A stretch of 56,459 nt of DNA from Pseudomonadota bacterium (GTDB lineage Bacteria > Pseudomonadota > Alphaproteobacteria > Rhizobiales > Aestuariivirgaceae), in contig CAUJIO010000044.1 in NCBI GenBank assembly GCA_963205315.1, positions 1 through 56,459 of the forward strand. Reading direction: 5' to 3'. Made by a program: the position numbers and the translations under genes. This document shows, one piece after another, positions 32,708 to 40,727 of this stretch. The notes below the pieces were generated by a model. The model did no database searches. It was not told the DNA's origin and saw only the letters and a list, made by a program, of their open reading frames with translations. Position 1 is the first letter of the stretch; every line of letters starts with the position of its first letter.

Positions 32708-33471
32708 GCATGCGTATTCTGGTCACCAATGACGACGGCATTCACGCCCCCGGGCTTGAGACACTCGAGCGCATTGCACGGTCGATCTCCGATGACGTGT
32801 GGATTGTGGCGCCCGATGAGGAGAACTCTGGTGCGGGCCACTCGCTGTCGCTGGCCAATCCGATCCGCTACCGCAAGATCGCCGAGCGGCGCTTCGAGGT
32901 ATCCGGAACGCCGACCGATTGCGTGGTAATGGCGGCGCGGAAGATCCTGCCCGGCGATCCCGATCTGGTTCTCTCAGGCGTCAACCGCGGGCAGAACATC
33001 GCCGATGACGTGACCTATTCGGGCACGATTGCCGCCGCGATGGAAGGCACGCAACTGGGCTTCAAGTCGATCGCTCTCAGCCAGGTGACCGGCATTCACG
33101 GCAACGGGTTTTCCTACGACGTCGCGGAGCATCACGGCTCTGCCATCGTCAAGAAGCTGGTGACGATGACTTTCGGTCCCGGCGTACTTATGAATGTGAA
33201 CTTTCCGGATTGCCGGCCGGATGAAGTGATCGGCACGGAAGTGACACGGCAGGGCAAGCGCGACGTCAACCTGCTGTCGGTCGACGAGCGGATCGATACG
33301 CGCGGCAATCCCTATTATTGGCTTGGCTTCAAACGCGAGCGCGGCAATCCGGCAGTTGGAACCGATCTGTGGGCGGCATTCAACAAACGCATTTCAGTGA
33401 CACCGCTGCACATGAACCTGACGCAGGTTGAGGCCATGGAAGCGGTGCGCGCGGTGCTCGACGCGCCGTGA
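32704..33471 (+). CDS. surE: 5'/3'-nucleotidase SurE
   Basis: SurE is a metal-dependent phosphatase acting on nucleoside monophosphates, linked to stationary-phase survival. The 255 residues carry [16 protein letters not shown] (metal-binding Asp-Asp pair at 9-10), [13 protein letters not shown] (Ser/Asn), [14 protein letters not shown] and [12 protein letters not shown] (Asn metal ligand). The start overlaps serS (ATGA) and the stop overlaps pcm (GTGA), giving the order serS-surE-pcm known from many proteobacteria. Confidence 0.97.
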   Translation: MSMRILVTNDDGIHAPGLETLERIARSISDDVWIVAPDEENSGAGHSLSLANPIRYRKIAERRFEVSGTPTDCVVMAARKILPGDPDLVLSGVNRGQNIADDVTYSGTIAAAMEGTQLGFKSIALSQVTGIHGNGFSYDVAEHHGSAIVKKLVTMTFGPGVLMNVNFPDCRPDEVIGTEVTRQGKRDVNLLSVDERIDTRGNPYYWLGFKRERGNPAVGTDLWAAFNKRISVTPLHMNLTQVEAMEAVRAVLDAP

Positions 33472-34115
33472 CGCCGGACCCGCGCAAAACGACTCTGATT
33501 GCTGGTCTCAGGCGGCAGGGCATCTCGGACGAACGTGTGCTGGCGGCACTTGAGTCTGTCCCGAGAGAGGCCTTTGTCGAAGATGCCTTCGCCGATCAGG
33601 CCTATGCCGACCAGGCGCTTCCGATGAGCTGCGGACAAACGATTTCGCAGCCATATGTCGTGGCGTTCATGACGCAAGCGCTGAATGTCGACGCCGGGCA
33701 CCGCGTGCTGGAAATCGGAACGGGCTCTGGGTACCAAGCGGCGGTGCTATCGCAACTGTGCAAGCGGGTTTACACGGTGGAGCGCTTTCGTACCCTGGCA
33801 GAAAAGTCAGCGTCGCGATTCAAGGCGCTGAAGATCAGGAACGTGACGCAGCAAGTGGGGGATGGCTACAAGGGCTGGCCGCAGCTGGCGCCGTTTGACC
33901 GGGTGATCGTCACGGCAGCGGCCAAGGATGTGCCCAGGGCCCTGTGGGAACAGATGGTGGTGGGCGGCATCATGGTCATTCCGCTTGAGGAACGCGCCGG
34001 AAAGCAGGACCTCTACCGCATCACCCGAACGGCGGAAGGCGTGGAGCGCGAACATTTGTTGCCGGTGCGTTTCGTGCCGCTGGTCGAAGGATTGCCCAAG
34101 GGATCCGAAACCTGA
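33468..34115 (+). CDS. pcm: Protein-L-isoaspartate O-methyltransferase
   Basis: Pcm repairs age-damaged proteins by methylating L-isoaspartyl residues. The 215 residues start at a GTG that overlaps the surE stop. VPREAFVEDAFADQAYADQA and LPMSCGQTISQPYVVAFMTQ are the conserved N-terminal segments, VLEIGTGSGYQAAVLSQL is SAM motif I, and FDRVIVTAAAKDVP follows. The C-terminus ends the operon, with about 160 bases to the next gene. Confidence 0.96.
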   Translation: MTPDPRKTTLIAGLRRQGISDERVLAALESVPREAFVEDAFADQAYADQALPMSCGQTISQPYVVAFMTQALNVDAGHRVLEIGTGSGYQAAVLSQLCKRVYTVERFRTLAEKSASRFKALKIRNVTQQVGDGYKGWPQLAPFDRVIVTAAAKDVPRALWEQMVVGGIMVIPLEERAGKQDLYRITRTAEGVEREHLLPVRFVPLVEGLPKGSET

Positions 34116-34274
34116 AACCGGGCGGCTGGAGGTGGACTTCGAATGCCCGCCGTCATCCCTCCCTACCGTCACAATTGCGACAAAAGCGCCCTGCATGAGA
34201 CGTCCCGGCGTTGTGAGACTCAATTCGACATTGTAGTTGCGGATTGCAGTCAGACGGGGACAAGGGAGAATTGT

Positions 34275-34682
34275 ATGACGACAGCTCTGAAATTGACGGG
34301 TCTTGCGGCCGCTCTCGGCTTGGCGGCGCTTTCGGCTCCTGCGGCATATGCTGCAGAGGATTGGGAGACGCTGGGATGCCGTAAGGTGAATTTCACGGCT
34401 GACAGGGACACAGTTCCGGTCGGCAAGGCGGATGGCCAGTTCAAGCGCCTCAGGTTGCGGGTGAAAGATGCGCCGATCGAGTTTTCCCACATCCGCGTGG
34501 TTTTTGGAAACGGCAAGGACCAGGAAATTGCGATCGAGCAGAAAGTGGCTGCCGATTCGGTGAGCAGCCCCATCGATCTCGACGGCAAGTCGCGCGGAAT
34601 CGAGGAAGTGCGTCTCGTCTACAAATCAGTTCCGACGTTCAAGGGAACGGCTGAGGTCTGCGTCGACGGCAGGCCGAACTAA
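34275..34682 (+). CDS. Exported protein with one copy of a disulfide-type repeat domain
   Basis: A 135-residue protein with a signal peptide (MTTALKLTGLAAALGLAALS, cleavage near AYA/AED). The mature domain begins WETLGCRKVNF and ends TFKGTAEVCVDGRPN; Cys35 and Cys129 are placed to form a disulfide that closes the domain. The middle contains VGKADGQFKRLRLRV, IEFSHIRVVFGNGKDQEI and IDLDGKSRGIEEVRLVYKS, alternating patterns of a beta-sandwich. It recalls DUF2541-type proteins, but I am not sure of the family. The next gene carries the same domain twice. Role unknown; periplasmic by signal peptide. Confidence 0.82.
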   Translation: MTTALKLTGLAAALGLAALSAPAAYAAEDWETLGCRKVNFTADRDTVPVGKADGQFKRLRLRVKDAPIEFSHIRVVFGNGKDQEIAIEQKVAADSVSSPIDLDGKSRGIEEVRLVYKSVPTFKGTAEVCVDGRPN

Positions 34683-34762
34683 AGCATGCCGGAGCGCGGT
34701 GCGGAACGATAGCCGCCGCGCTCCGCCTGCACGATACGTCACAAGCACTGGAGATCTCTAGA

Positions 34763-35485
34763 ATGACGCGCACACTGAAATCTGGACTGTTGGCTTTGGC
34801 ACTCGCGGCGACGGCTCTGAGCGGCACTGTGGCACTGGCCAAAGAAGTGGTGATCGGCACGGCCACCTATAATTATGCGCCGGTGCGCGACACAATTAAC
34901 ATCGGCGGACGCGCCGGACAATTCAAAGCAGTGCGCATGGAAGTGCGTCAGAGCGATGTCGAGATCCTCGATCTCAAGATCGTGTATGGCAACGGATCAG
35001 GCGAAGACATCAAGGTGCGTCAGATGTTCAAGGCTGGCTCGTCGTCGCGCGAGATCGATCTCGCCGGCAAGGCGCGCGCCATCAAGCAGATCATCGTCAC
35101 CTATCTGCCCAAGGGCCCGGCAAAGATTTTGTTCTACGGTGTGGAAGCCGGCAAGGCCGCGAACTGGGAACCGCTTGGCTGCAAAGTGGTGGGCTTTGGC
35201 GTCGACAAGGACACGATCGAGGTCGGCCGCAAGGAGGGCGCGTTCAGCAGCATCAAGCTCAAGGTGAAGCAGGCGCCGATCGAATTCTTTGCGGTGCGGG
35301 TGGTGTTTGGCAATGGCCAGCGCCAGGATATCAAGATCAACCAGAAGGTTCCGGCGGGCTCGGAAAGCAACGCCATTGATCTCGCCGGCGATGCACGCGG
35401 GATCCAGAGAGTTGATCTGCTCTACCGTTCGCTCCCGACCTTCAAGGGCAAGGCCGAAGTGTGCGTCGACGGACGCCAGAAGTAA
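34763..35485 (+). CDS. Exported protein with two tandem copies of the same domain
   Basis: A 240-residue exported protein (signal peptide about 1-26, MTRTLKSGLLALALAATALS). Residues about 30-127 and 135-237 are two copies of the domain in the preceding gene: VGRKEGAFSSIKLKV matches IGGRAGQFKAVRMEV, VVFGNGQRQDIKINQKV matches IVYGNGSGEDIKVRQMF, and IDLAGDARGIQRVDLLYRS matches IDLAGKARAIKQIIVTYLP. The second copy keeps the cysteine pair (Cys140, Cys234); the first copy has none. The C-terminal copy is closest to the single-domain neighbour (both end TFKGxAEVCVDGR). The pair probably arose by duplication and fusion. Function unknown. Confidence 0.82.
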   Translation: MTRTLKSGLLALALAATALSGTVALAKEVVIGTATYNYAPVRDTINIGGRAGQFKAVRMEVRQSDVEILDLKIVYGNGSGEDIKVRQMFKAGSSSREIDLAGKARAIKQIIVTYLPKGPAKILFYGVEAGKAANWEPLGCKVVGFGVDKDTIEVGRKEGAFSSIKLKVKQAPIEFFAVRVVFGNGQRQDIKINQKVPAGSESNAIDLAGDARGIQRVDLLYRSLPTFKGKAEVCVDGRQK

Positions 35486-35495
35486 GCGCGCAGCG

Positions 35496-36407
35496 TCAGG
35501 GCTGCTCAAACTCACGTTCAAGGTCGCGTTGGGGCTCGCTATGGCGGGCCCTTTCGCTGAGTGAGATGAATACGGCACAGGCGATCAGGATGCCGACGCC
35601 GACGAAGGTCCAGACGTCCGGAAAGTCGCCGAAGAAATACCAGCCGGCGGCCACGGCCATGATCATTTCACTGTAGGCGAGCGGGGCCAGGAGTGAGGCC
35701 TCGGCGTGATCATAAGCCTTGACGATGAGGAAATGGCCGCCGTTGGCAATGAGGGCCAGGAGCACACACATCGCCCATTGTAGCGGCGTCATGTCCTGCC
35801 AGATGAAAGGCACGGCGGCGCTGGTGATGATGGCGCCCATCAGGCTGGTGTAAAAGGTCGTCACCATGGCCGGCGCCGAGCCCGAAATCTTGCGCGTCAG
35901 CAGCATGTAGATGGCCAGCGACATTCCCGCCAGCAGTGCCATGATGACACCGGGATTCAGTTCCTGGAAGCCGGGGCGGATGATGATCAGTGTGCCGATG
36001 AAGCCGATGACGACTGCCACCCAGCGGCGGAGGCCTACATGCTCGCCCAGAACGGCAGGCGAGAGCAGGGTGACAATCAGGGGCTGGACAAAGAAGATCG
36101 ACAGGCAATCGGCGATCGACAGATAATGCAGACCCCAGAAAAAGAAACCTGTGGCGGCGACAAGGAAACTGGCCCTTATGGCATGCATGAAGGGCATGTT
36201 GGGCACAAGGCCCCTGGCACCGGCGAGGCGCGCTGCGAGGGGCAAGGTGATCAGCGCGCCAAAAAACAGCCGCGCCCAGACGATCTGCATGACCGGGATG
36301 CCCTCACGGCCGAGGTGCTTGGCCACGACATCGAGAAACGGCAGGACGGCCATGGCGGTGAGCATCAGGCCGATGCCGAGAATCGGGTGGGCGGAACGGG
36401 AGGTCAT
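35496..36407 (-). CDS. EamA/DMT family permease
   Basis: A 303-residue membrane protein with about ten hydrophobic segments and the two internal EamA repeats of the drug/metabolite transporter superfamily. The first half reads LTAMAVLPFLDVVAKHLGRE and SIADCLSIFFVQPLIVTLLS, typical of the group that exports metabolites or, less often, imports nucleotides and riboflavin; the second half contains MALLAGMSLAIYMLLTRKIS and LLAPLAYSEMIMAVAAGWYFF. Substrate cannot be read from sequence. It converges with the duplicated-domain gene (10 bases apart) and lies downstream of the dehydrogenase-type gene on the same strand (20 bases), with which it may form an operon. Confidence 0.88.
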   Translation of the reverse strand: MTSRSAHPILGIGLMLTAMAVLPFLDVVAKHLGREGIPVMQIVWARLFFGALITLPLAARLAGARGLVPNMPFMHAIRASFLVAATGFFFWGLHYLSIADCLSIFFVQPLIVTLLSPAVLGEHVGLRRWVAVVIGFIGTLIIIRPGFQELNPGVIMALLAGMSLAIYMLLTRKISGSAPAMVTTFYTSLMGAIITSAAVPFIWQDMTPLQWAMCVLLALIANGGHFLIVKAYDHAEASLLAPLAYSEMIMAVAAGWYFFGDFPDVWTFVGVGILIACAVFISLSERARHSEPQRDLEREFEQP

Positions 36408-36427
36408 CGACGGACAATAGACGCGAT

Positions 36428-38851
36428 TCAGCCTCTCAGTCTTGCGTTCTCGGCATCCCAGACTGACTCGGGGATGATGCGGGCTCGGCGCTTCTCGGCG
36501 AAGACCATGACCTCGAATTCTGTGCCATCAGTGCTGAGCGCCGGATCGACATAGGCGAAGGCCAGCGACTTCTGCACCTTGTGGCCGAAGGCGCCGGAGG
36601 TGGTGACGCCCACCACCTTGCCGCCATGATAGACCGGTTCGTTGCCCATGCAGTCGGAATCGGTGTTGTCGACTTCCATGTAGACCAGTTTCATGCGCGG
36701 CCCGCGCTGCTTGTTCGACAGGGTCGGGGCCTTGCCGATGAAATCGGCCTTGTCGAGGCGGAGGAAGCGCTCCATCGAGGCCTCGATCATGTCGATCTCG
36801 GTGGTCAGTTCCGAACCCCAGCCGCGATAGGACTTTTCCATGCGCAGGCTATTCATCGCATAGGTGCCGAAAAGCCGTAGCCCATGCGGCTTGCCGGCGG
36901 CCATCAGCGCATCGAAGACCTTGGGCATGCTGGCCATGGGCACGTGCAGTTCCCAGCCGAGTTCGCCGACATAGTTGACGCGCAGCAGGCGGACGCCATC
37001 GATACCGGCGACGGTCGCGGTCTTGCCGGTGAGCCAGCGGAAGGACGCATTGCCAAGGTCGGTGCTCGTGCATTGGCCGAGAACCTCGCGGGCCAGCGGG
37101 CCTGCCAGCACCAGCACACCATAGTCATCGGTGATGTCGGTGATGGTGACGCTCTCGTCATCGCGTTTGCGCCAGCTCAGCTGGTCGAAGTCGTGGAGCT
37201 GCGCCACAGCGGCGGAGAGCACATAGTAGTGATCGGCGGACAGCCGCGTCACGGTGATTTCCGACTCGATGAAGCCGTTGGCGTTCAGCAGATGGCCGAG
37301 GATGATGCCGCCATCCTTCGCCGGGATCTTGTTGGCGCAGATGCGCTCGAGGAAGGCGTGGGCATCCTTTCCCTTCACGTCGTACTTCGAGAAGGTCGAG
37401 AGGTCCATGAGGCCGACACGCTCGCGCACGGCCAGCGCTTCCTCCTTCACCGCAGTCCACCAGTTGGAGCGGCGGAAAGAGTAGGTCTCGCCCTGGCCGG
37501 ACTTGTCGTACCAGCGCGGCCGCTCCCAGCCGAAGATCTGGGCGAATTGCGCGCCTTCGGTCTTCAGCCTGTCGTAGAGCGAGGACTTGCGCAGGCCACG
37601 GCCAACCTGATGCTGTTCGGCCGGCTTGTAGCAATAATACATGTGGTGATAGTCGGCGACGGAGACTTCGGCTGTGTAGTCCTTGGTCGCCCAGTTGCCG
37701 AAGCGGCGCGGATCGAATTCGCGCATGTTGATCTCGGCCTGGCCATGCACCATCCACTGCGCCAGATACTTGCCGGCGCCGCCGCCCTGGCAGATGCCGA
37801 TCGAGGCGCCGCAATGCATCCAGTAATTCTTCGGGCCGTGGGCGGGGCCTGACAGATAGGTGCCGTCGGGCGTGTGGGTGATGGCGCCGGAGACGATGGA
37901 CTTGATGCCGGTCTGGCCGAACAGCGGCAGGCGCTCGGTGGCTTTCTCCAGCCAGGGGATGAGGCGGTCGAGTTCCGGGGCCTCGAGCTCCGATTCATAG
38001 TCCCAGCGTGGCGGCTTGCCATCCCAGCAGACATGGGCGGTGGCAGTTTCATAGGGACCAACGAGCACGCCGTTGGTTTCCTCGCGCAGGTAGGCGTGGG
38101 AATAGGGATCGCGCACCACCGGCAGTTCCATCTTGAGGTCGATCAGTTCCTTCAGCGGCTCGGTGATGATGTAGTGATGCAGCATGTTGGCGATGGGAAC
38201 GTTGTGGCCTGTCCAAGAGCCGACGACATCGCAATATGAACCGGCGGCGTTGACCACGTGTTCGCAGTCGATATTGCCGGCTTCGGTGAAGACCCGCCAT
38301 TCGCCGTTGGGCAGCAGCTTGATGTCGGTAACGCGGGTGCGGCGGTAGATCTCGGCGCCAAGCTGGCGGGCGCCGGCGGCCATGGCGTTGGTAATGTCGG
38401 CAGGCGCCACGTGTCCGTCATTGATGGTGTGGAAGGCTGCCTTGATGCCGAAGGTCTCGAGATAGGGATGATATTGCGGGATCTCGGAAGGACCGATGAT
38501 CTCGCAATCGTAACCGGCGAGGCGCGAGATGCCGTAGACATATTTCAGCCAGTTCACTTCCTCATCCGTGGTGGCGAGGCGCAGGCCGCCGCAGCCGTGC
38601 CAGGAAACGGCATGGCCGGTGCGCTGTTCGAGGCTGGCGTAAAGCTCGGTGCCATAGGTGTGCACCTTGGTCATGTTGAGCGAGCCGTTGAAATGCGGGC
38701 ACTGGCCGGCGGCGTGCCAGGTGGATCCAGATGTGAGTTCACCCTTCTCGATGAGGACGATGTCGCTCCAGCCTTCCAGCGCCAGATGGTAGAGGAGCCC
38801 CACGCCCATCACACCACCGCCCACCACCACCACACGCGCATGCGACTTCAT
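36428..38851 (-). CDS. FAD-dependent dimethylglycine/sarcosine dehydrogenase family protein
   Basis: An 807-residue flavoprotein with the architecture of dimethylglycine and sarcosine dehydrogenases. Residues 1 to about 365 are the DAO-type FAD domain (VVVVGGGVMGVGLLYHLALE dinucleotide fold, GSTWHAAGQ with His46, the site of covalent FAD in relatives). About 370-430 is the FAO_M linker, and about 435-800 the GcvT-like aminomethyltransferase domain that passes a one-carbon unit to tetrahydrofolate (SFRRSNWWTAVKEEALAVRE, VNYVGELGWELHVP, RMEKSYRGWGSELTTEIDMI). The substrate is likely an N-methylated glycine derivative. No other glycine betaine gene is adjacent except the possible EamA permease downstream. 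Confidence 0.9.
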   Translation of the reverse strand: MKSHARVVVVGGGVMGVGLLYHLALEGWSDIVLIEKGELTSGSTWHAAGQCPHFNGSLNMTKVHTYGTELYASLEQRTGHAVSWHGCGGLRLATTDEEVNWLKYVYGISRLAGYDCEIIGPSEIPQYHPYLETFGIKAAFHTINDGHVAPADITNAMAAGARQLGAEIYRRTRVTDIKLLPNGEWRVFTEAGNIDCEHVVNAAGSYCDVVGSWTGHNVPIANMLHHYIITEPLKELIDLKMELPVVRDPYSHAYLREETNGVLVGPYETATAHVCWDGKPPRWDYESELEAPELDRLIPWLEKATERLPLFGQTGIKSIVSGAITHTPDGTYLSGPAHGPKNYWMHCGASIGICQGGGAGKYLAQWMVHGQAEINMREFDPRRFGNWATKDYTAEVSVADYHHMYYCYKPAEQHQVGRGLRKSSLYDRLKTEGAQFAQIFGWERPRWYDKSGQGETYSFRRSNWWTAVKEEALAVRERVGLMDLSTFSKYDVKGKDAHAFLERICANKIPAKDGGIILGHLLNANGFIESEITVTRLSADHYYVLSAAVAQLHDFDQLSWRKRDDESVTITDITDDYGVLVLAGPLAREVLGQCTSTDLGNASFRWLTGKTATVAGIDGVRLLRVNYVGELGWELHVPMASMPKVFDALMAAGKPHGLRLFGTYAMNSLRMEKSYRGWGSELTTEIDMIEASMERFLRLDKADFIGKAPTLSNKQRGPRMKLVYMEVDNTDSDCMGNEPVYHGGKVVGVTTSGAFGHKVQKSLAFAYVDPALSTDGTEFEVMVFAEKRRARIIPESVWDAENARLRG

Positions 38852-39308
38852 TTGATGTCTCCGAATTCGATATGGCGAGAGTAATCCCGTGCCCCGCCAC
38901 TGCTCAAGGTCCAGTCGATCCTCTTCACCTGTCCAAGGCGATTTTCAAGGGCAAAGGGCCGTGGGGGTGGTGAGAGTAGCTCACCACGGGCTTTTTGCTG
39001 GCCGCATGCGATCGCTATGTGCTGCGTTTGCGACTGAACTTGCCATTATCGGCTCTGGGTCGATACGTCAGAATATCGATGTTTGAGGGCGCTGAAGCTC
39101 TGAATGGCCGGATCACGGCATGACCATGAAGAGATTGGAGCCCAGCCGAAAACTCCGATTGATTGCGCCGCGAAAAGACTCCGACGTGAGCCAAATGTGC
39201 AGATGCACCAGATTCGGAAGATCGATATCTGGCGCTGACATTGCAATTTTGCTGTTTCAAGGTTTAGGCTCTTGAAGCAATTGAAGTTGATCCAACTCCC
39301 GGAAGTTC
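38852..39308. other. 457-base region without a convincing gene
   Basis: Between the divergent dehydrogenase-type gene and the small exported protein I find no supported gene; short open frames here lack ribosome sites and family features. The stretch looks less GC-rich than its neighbours, especially beyond 39000. Its one clear element is the terminator-like hairpin at 38967-38996. It should also contain the promoters of both flanking genes, which I could not place. Confidence 0.5.
38967..38996 (+). terminator. Terminator-like hairpin with no gene before it
   Basis: GTGGTGAG (38967-38974) and CTCACCAC (38980-38987) form a perfect 8-bp stem with a five-base loop, followed by GGGC and TTTTT (38992-38996). 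On the plus strand this is an intrinsic-terminator layout, but the only gene upstream is on the other strand. It may end a small RNA that starts within 38855-38960. Confidence 0.5.
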
Positions 39309-39848
39309 ATGGCGATGTGCTATGGGTTGTTCCTCGCGGCCGTTTTTGTAGGCCTGCTGCATAGTATCACCGGTGCAAGTGGTGCGCCCATGATCCCATT
39401 TGTCGACGGCCGCTGGCACGGTGACATCGCAACCGGTCCCAACAACACGAATTTCGAAGAATGCTGGGCGAGCACGACGTTTGACGACGGCACTACGTTT
39501 GCGATTACAAAACGAAAAGACGGAAAGTGGTACCTGCAATTCTCCAATCCCGGTTGGCGGCTGCCACCTTTGCGCCGATACACCATGGTTGCTCTGATCG
39601 ATTTCTATCCCCGGCTTCGCATAACAGCCGAGGCAAAGACGCAGGTCCTTCTGGAGATCGCGGACCTTGACCATATATCCCTGCTGCGCCTCATCGAGAA
39701 TGGCCACAGGATCGATCTTTCATCCGACAGCTTCAATGAAAAGTTCGAACTTGAAGGCAGCGCCAAGGTTATCGAGAGGATTCGAAACTGCTTCAGCGAT
39801 CAGTCGGTTGCTGCAAAGCCAGCGACACACAACAGTTCAGAACATTAG
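39309..39848 (+). CDS. Small exported protein of unknown function
   Basis: A 179-residue protein with a signal peptide (MAMCYGLFLAAVFVGLLHSI, cleavage near ASG/APM). The mature part reads FEECWASTTFDDGTTFAITK, then DGKWYLQFSNPGWRLPP and the closing segment FELEGSAKVIERIRNCFSDQ; the two cysteines (in EECWA and RNCFS) could form a disulfide. I recognise similar uncharacterised proteins in rhizobia but no function. The start has GGAAG just before it; the second methionine is an alternative. Base composition looks lower in GC than the neighbours, which might reflect transfer. Confidence 0.72.
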   Translation: MAMCYGLFLAAVFVGLLHSITGASGAPMIPFVDGRWHGDIATGPNNTNFEECWASTTFDDGTTFAITKRKDGKWYLQFSNPGWRLPPLRRYTMVALIDFYPRLRITAEAKTQVLLEIADLDHISLLRLIENGHRIDLSSDSFNEKFELEGSAKVIERIRNCFSDQSVAAKPATHNSSEH

Positions 39849-39954
39849 TCACTTGTTCGCCGTTCACTGGAATTGGCACCAATCGACAATGCGAAACGAG
39901 TTGGAGAACAGGCGATTTCGGCCATGTACTCCGGCCTCGCTGGGCCGGATAACC

Positions 39955-40692
39955 TCAACGTTTCAGGGCTTCGTATAGGATGAGGCCAGTGGCAATAGCG
40001 ACATTCAACGACTCTGCGCCTTCCCGCATGGGAATGCGGACGAGCGCGGAACAGGCGGCGGACGCCTCGTCCGACAGGCCCTTGCCCTCGCTGCCCATCA
40101 CCAGAAGGCTGGGCTGGCGGTAGCTGCGGCGGAACGATTCGGTGGCCCTCAAATGGGTGCCGACCGATTCGCCGGGCCAGGCGCGGCAGAGGTCGAGGAA
40201 GTCCACCGACGCGAGGCGCACCAGGGGCACACCGAAGATCGAGCCCATGGTGGCGCGCACGCAATCCGGCCCCCAGGGATCACAGGACTGGCCGACGAGA
40301 ATGATGCCTGTCGCGCCCGCCGCATCCGCGGTGCGGATGATGGTGCCGAGATTGCCGGGGTCGCGCATGTCTTCGAGCGCCACCCAGCAGCCCTTCGGAT
40401 CGGCATAGGGGCACCAGCGCTGGCGGAAGACACCGAGCTGGCGGGGCGGGTTCTTCTGGGCGCTGAGGGTTCCCATCATCTTGTCGTCGATGCGCATCAG
40501 GGACGCATTGCCCCAGGGCTCGGCATGGGTCGTGGTGAGCAGATAATCCGGTTCCCAGCCTTCCCTTCGGGCACGGTCCAACACCTTCTCTCCCTCGGCG
40601 ATGAACAGCCCATGTTCCTGCCGGTGGCGCTTTTCGCCCAGCGTGCGGATCAGCTTGATGGTTGGATTGTGAGGGGAGGTGATCGTGAGCAT
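39955..40692 (-). CDS. TrmH/SpoU family RNA 2'-O-methyltransferase
   Basis: A 245-residue SPOUT methyltransferase. The N-terminal substrate-binding part starts MLTITSPHNPTIKLIRTLGE, with RHRQEHGLFIAEGEKVLDRA, the usual start of RNA-2'-O-methylases. The catalytic knot includes LEDMRDPGNLGTIIRTADAA (motif 1), LLVMGSEGKGLSDEA (motif 2) and IPMREGAESLNVAIATGLIL (motif 3, SAM-binding). The target, rRNA or tRNA, is unclear; RlmB-like enzymes are longer in motif, so I give no symbol. It is divergent from the molybdopterin gene with only 35 bases between starts. Confidence 0.93.
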   Translation of the reverse strand: MLTITSPHNPTIKLIRTLGEKRHRQEHGLFIAEGEKVLDRARREGWEPDYLLTTTHAEPWGNASLMRIDDKMMGTLSAQKNPPRQLGVFRQRWCPYADPKGCWVALEDMRDPGNLGTIIRTADAAGATGIILVGQSCDPWGPDCVRATMGSIFGVPLVRLASVDFLDLCRAWPGESVGTHLRATESFRRSYRQPSLLVMGSEGKGLSDEASAACSALVRIPMREGAESLNVAIATGLILYEALKR

Positions 40693-40727
40693 GACGAACG
40701 TTATAGGTTGGGGTATAGAAGGCGTCC

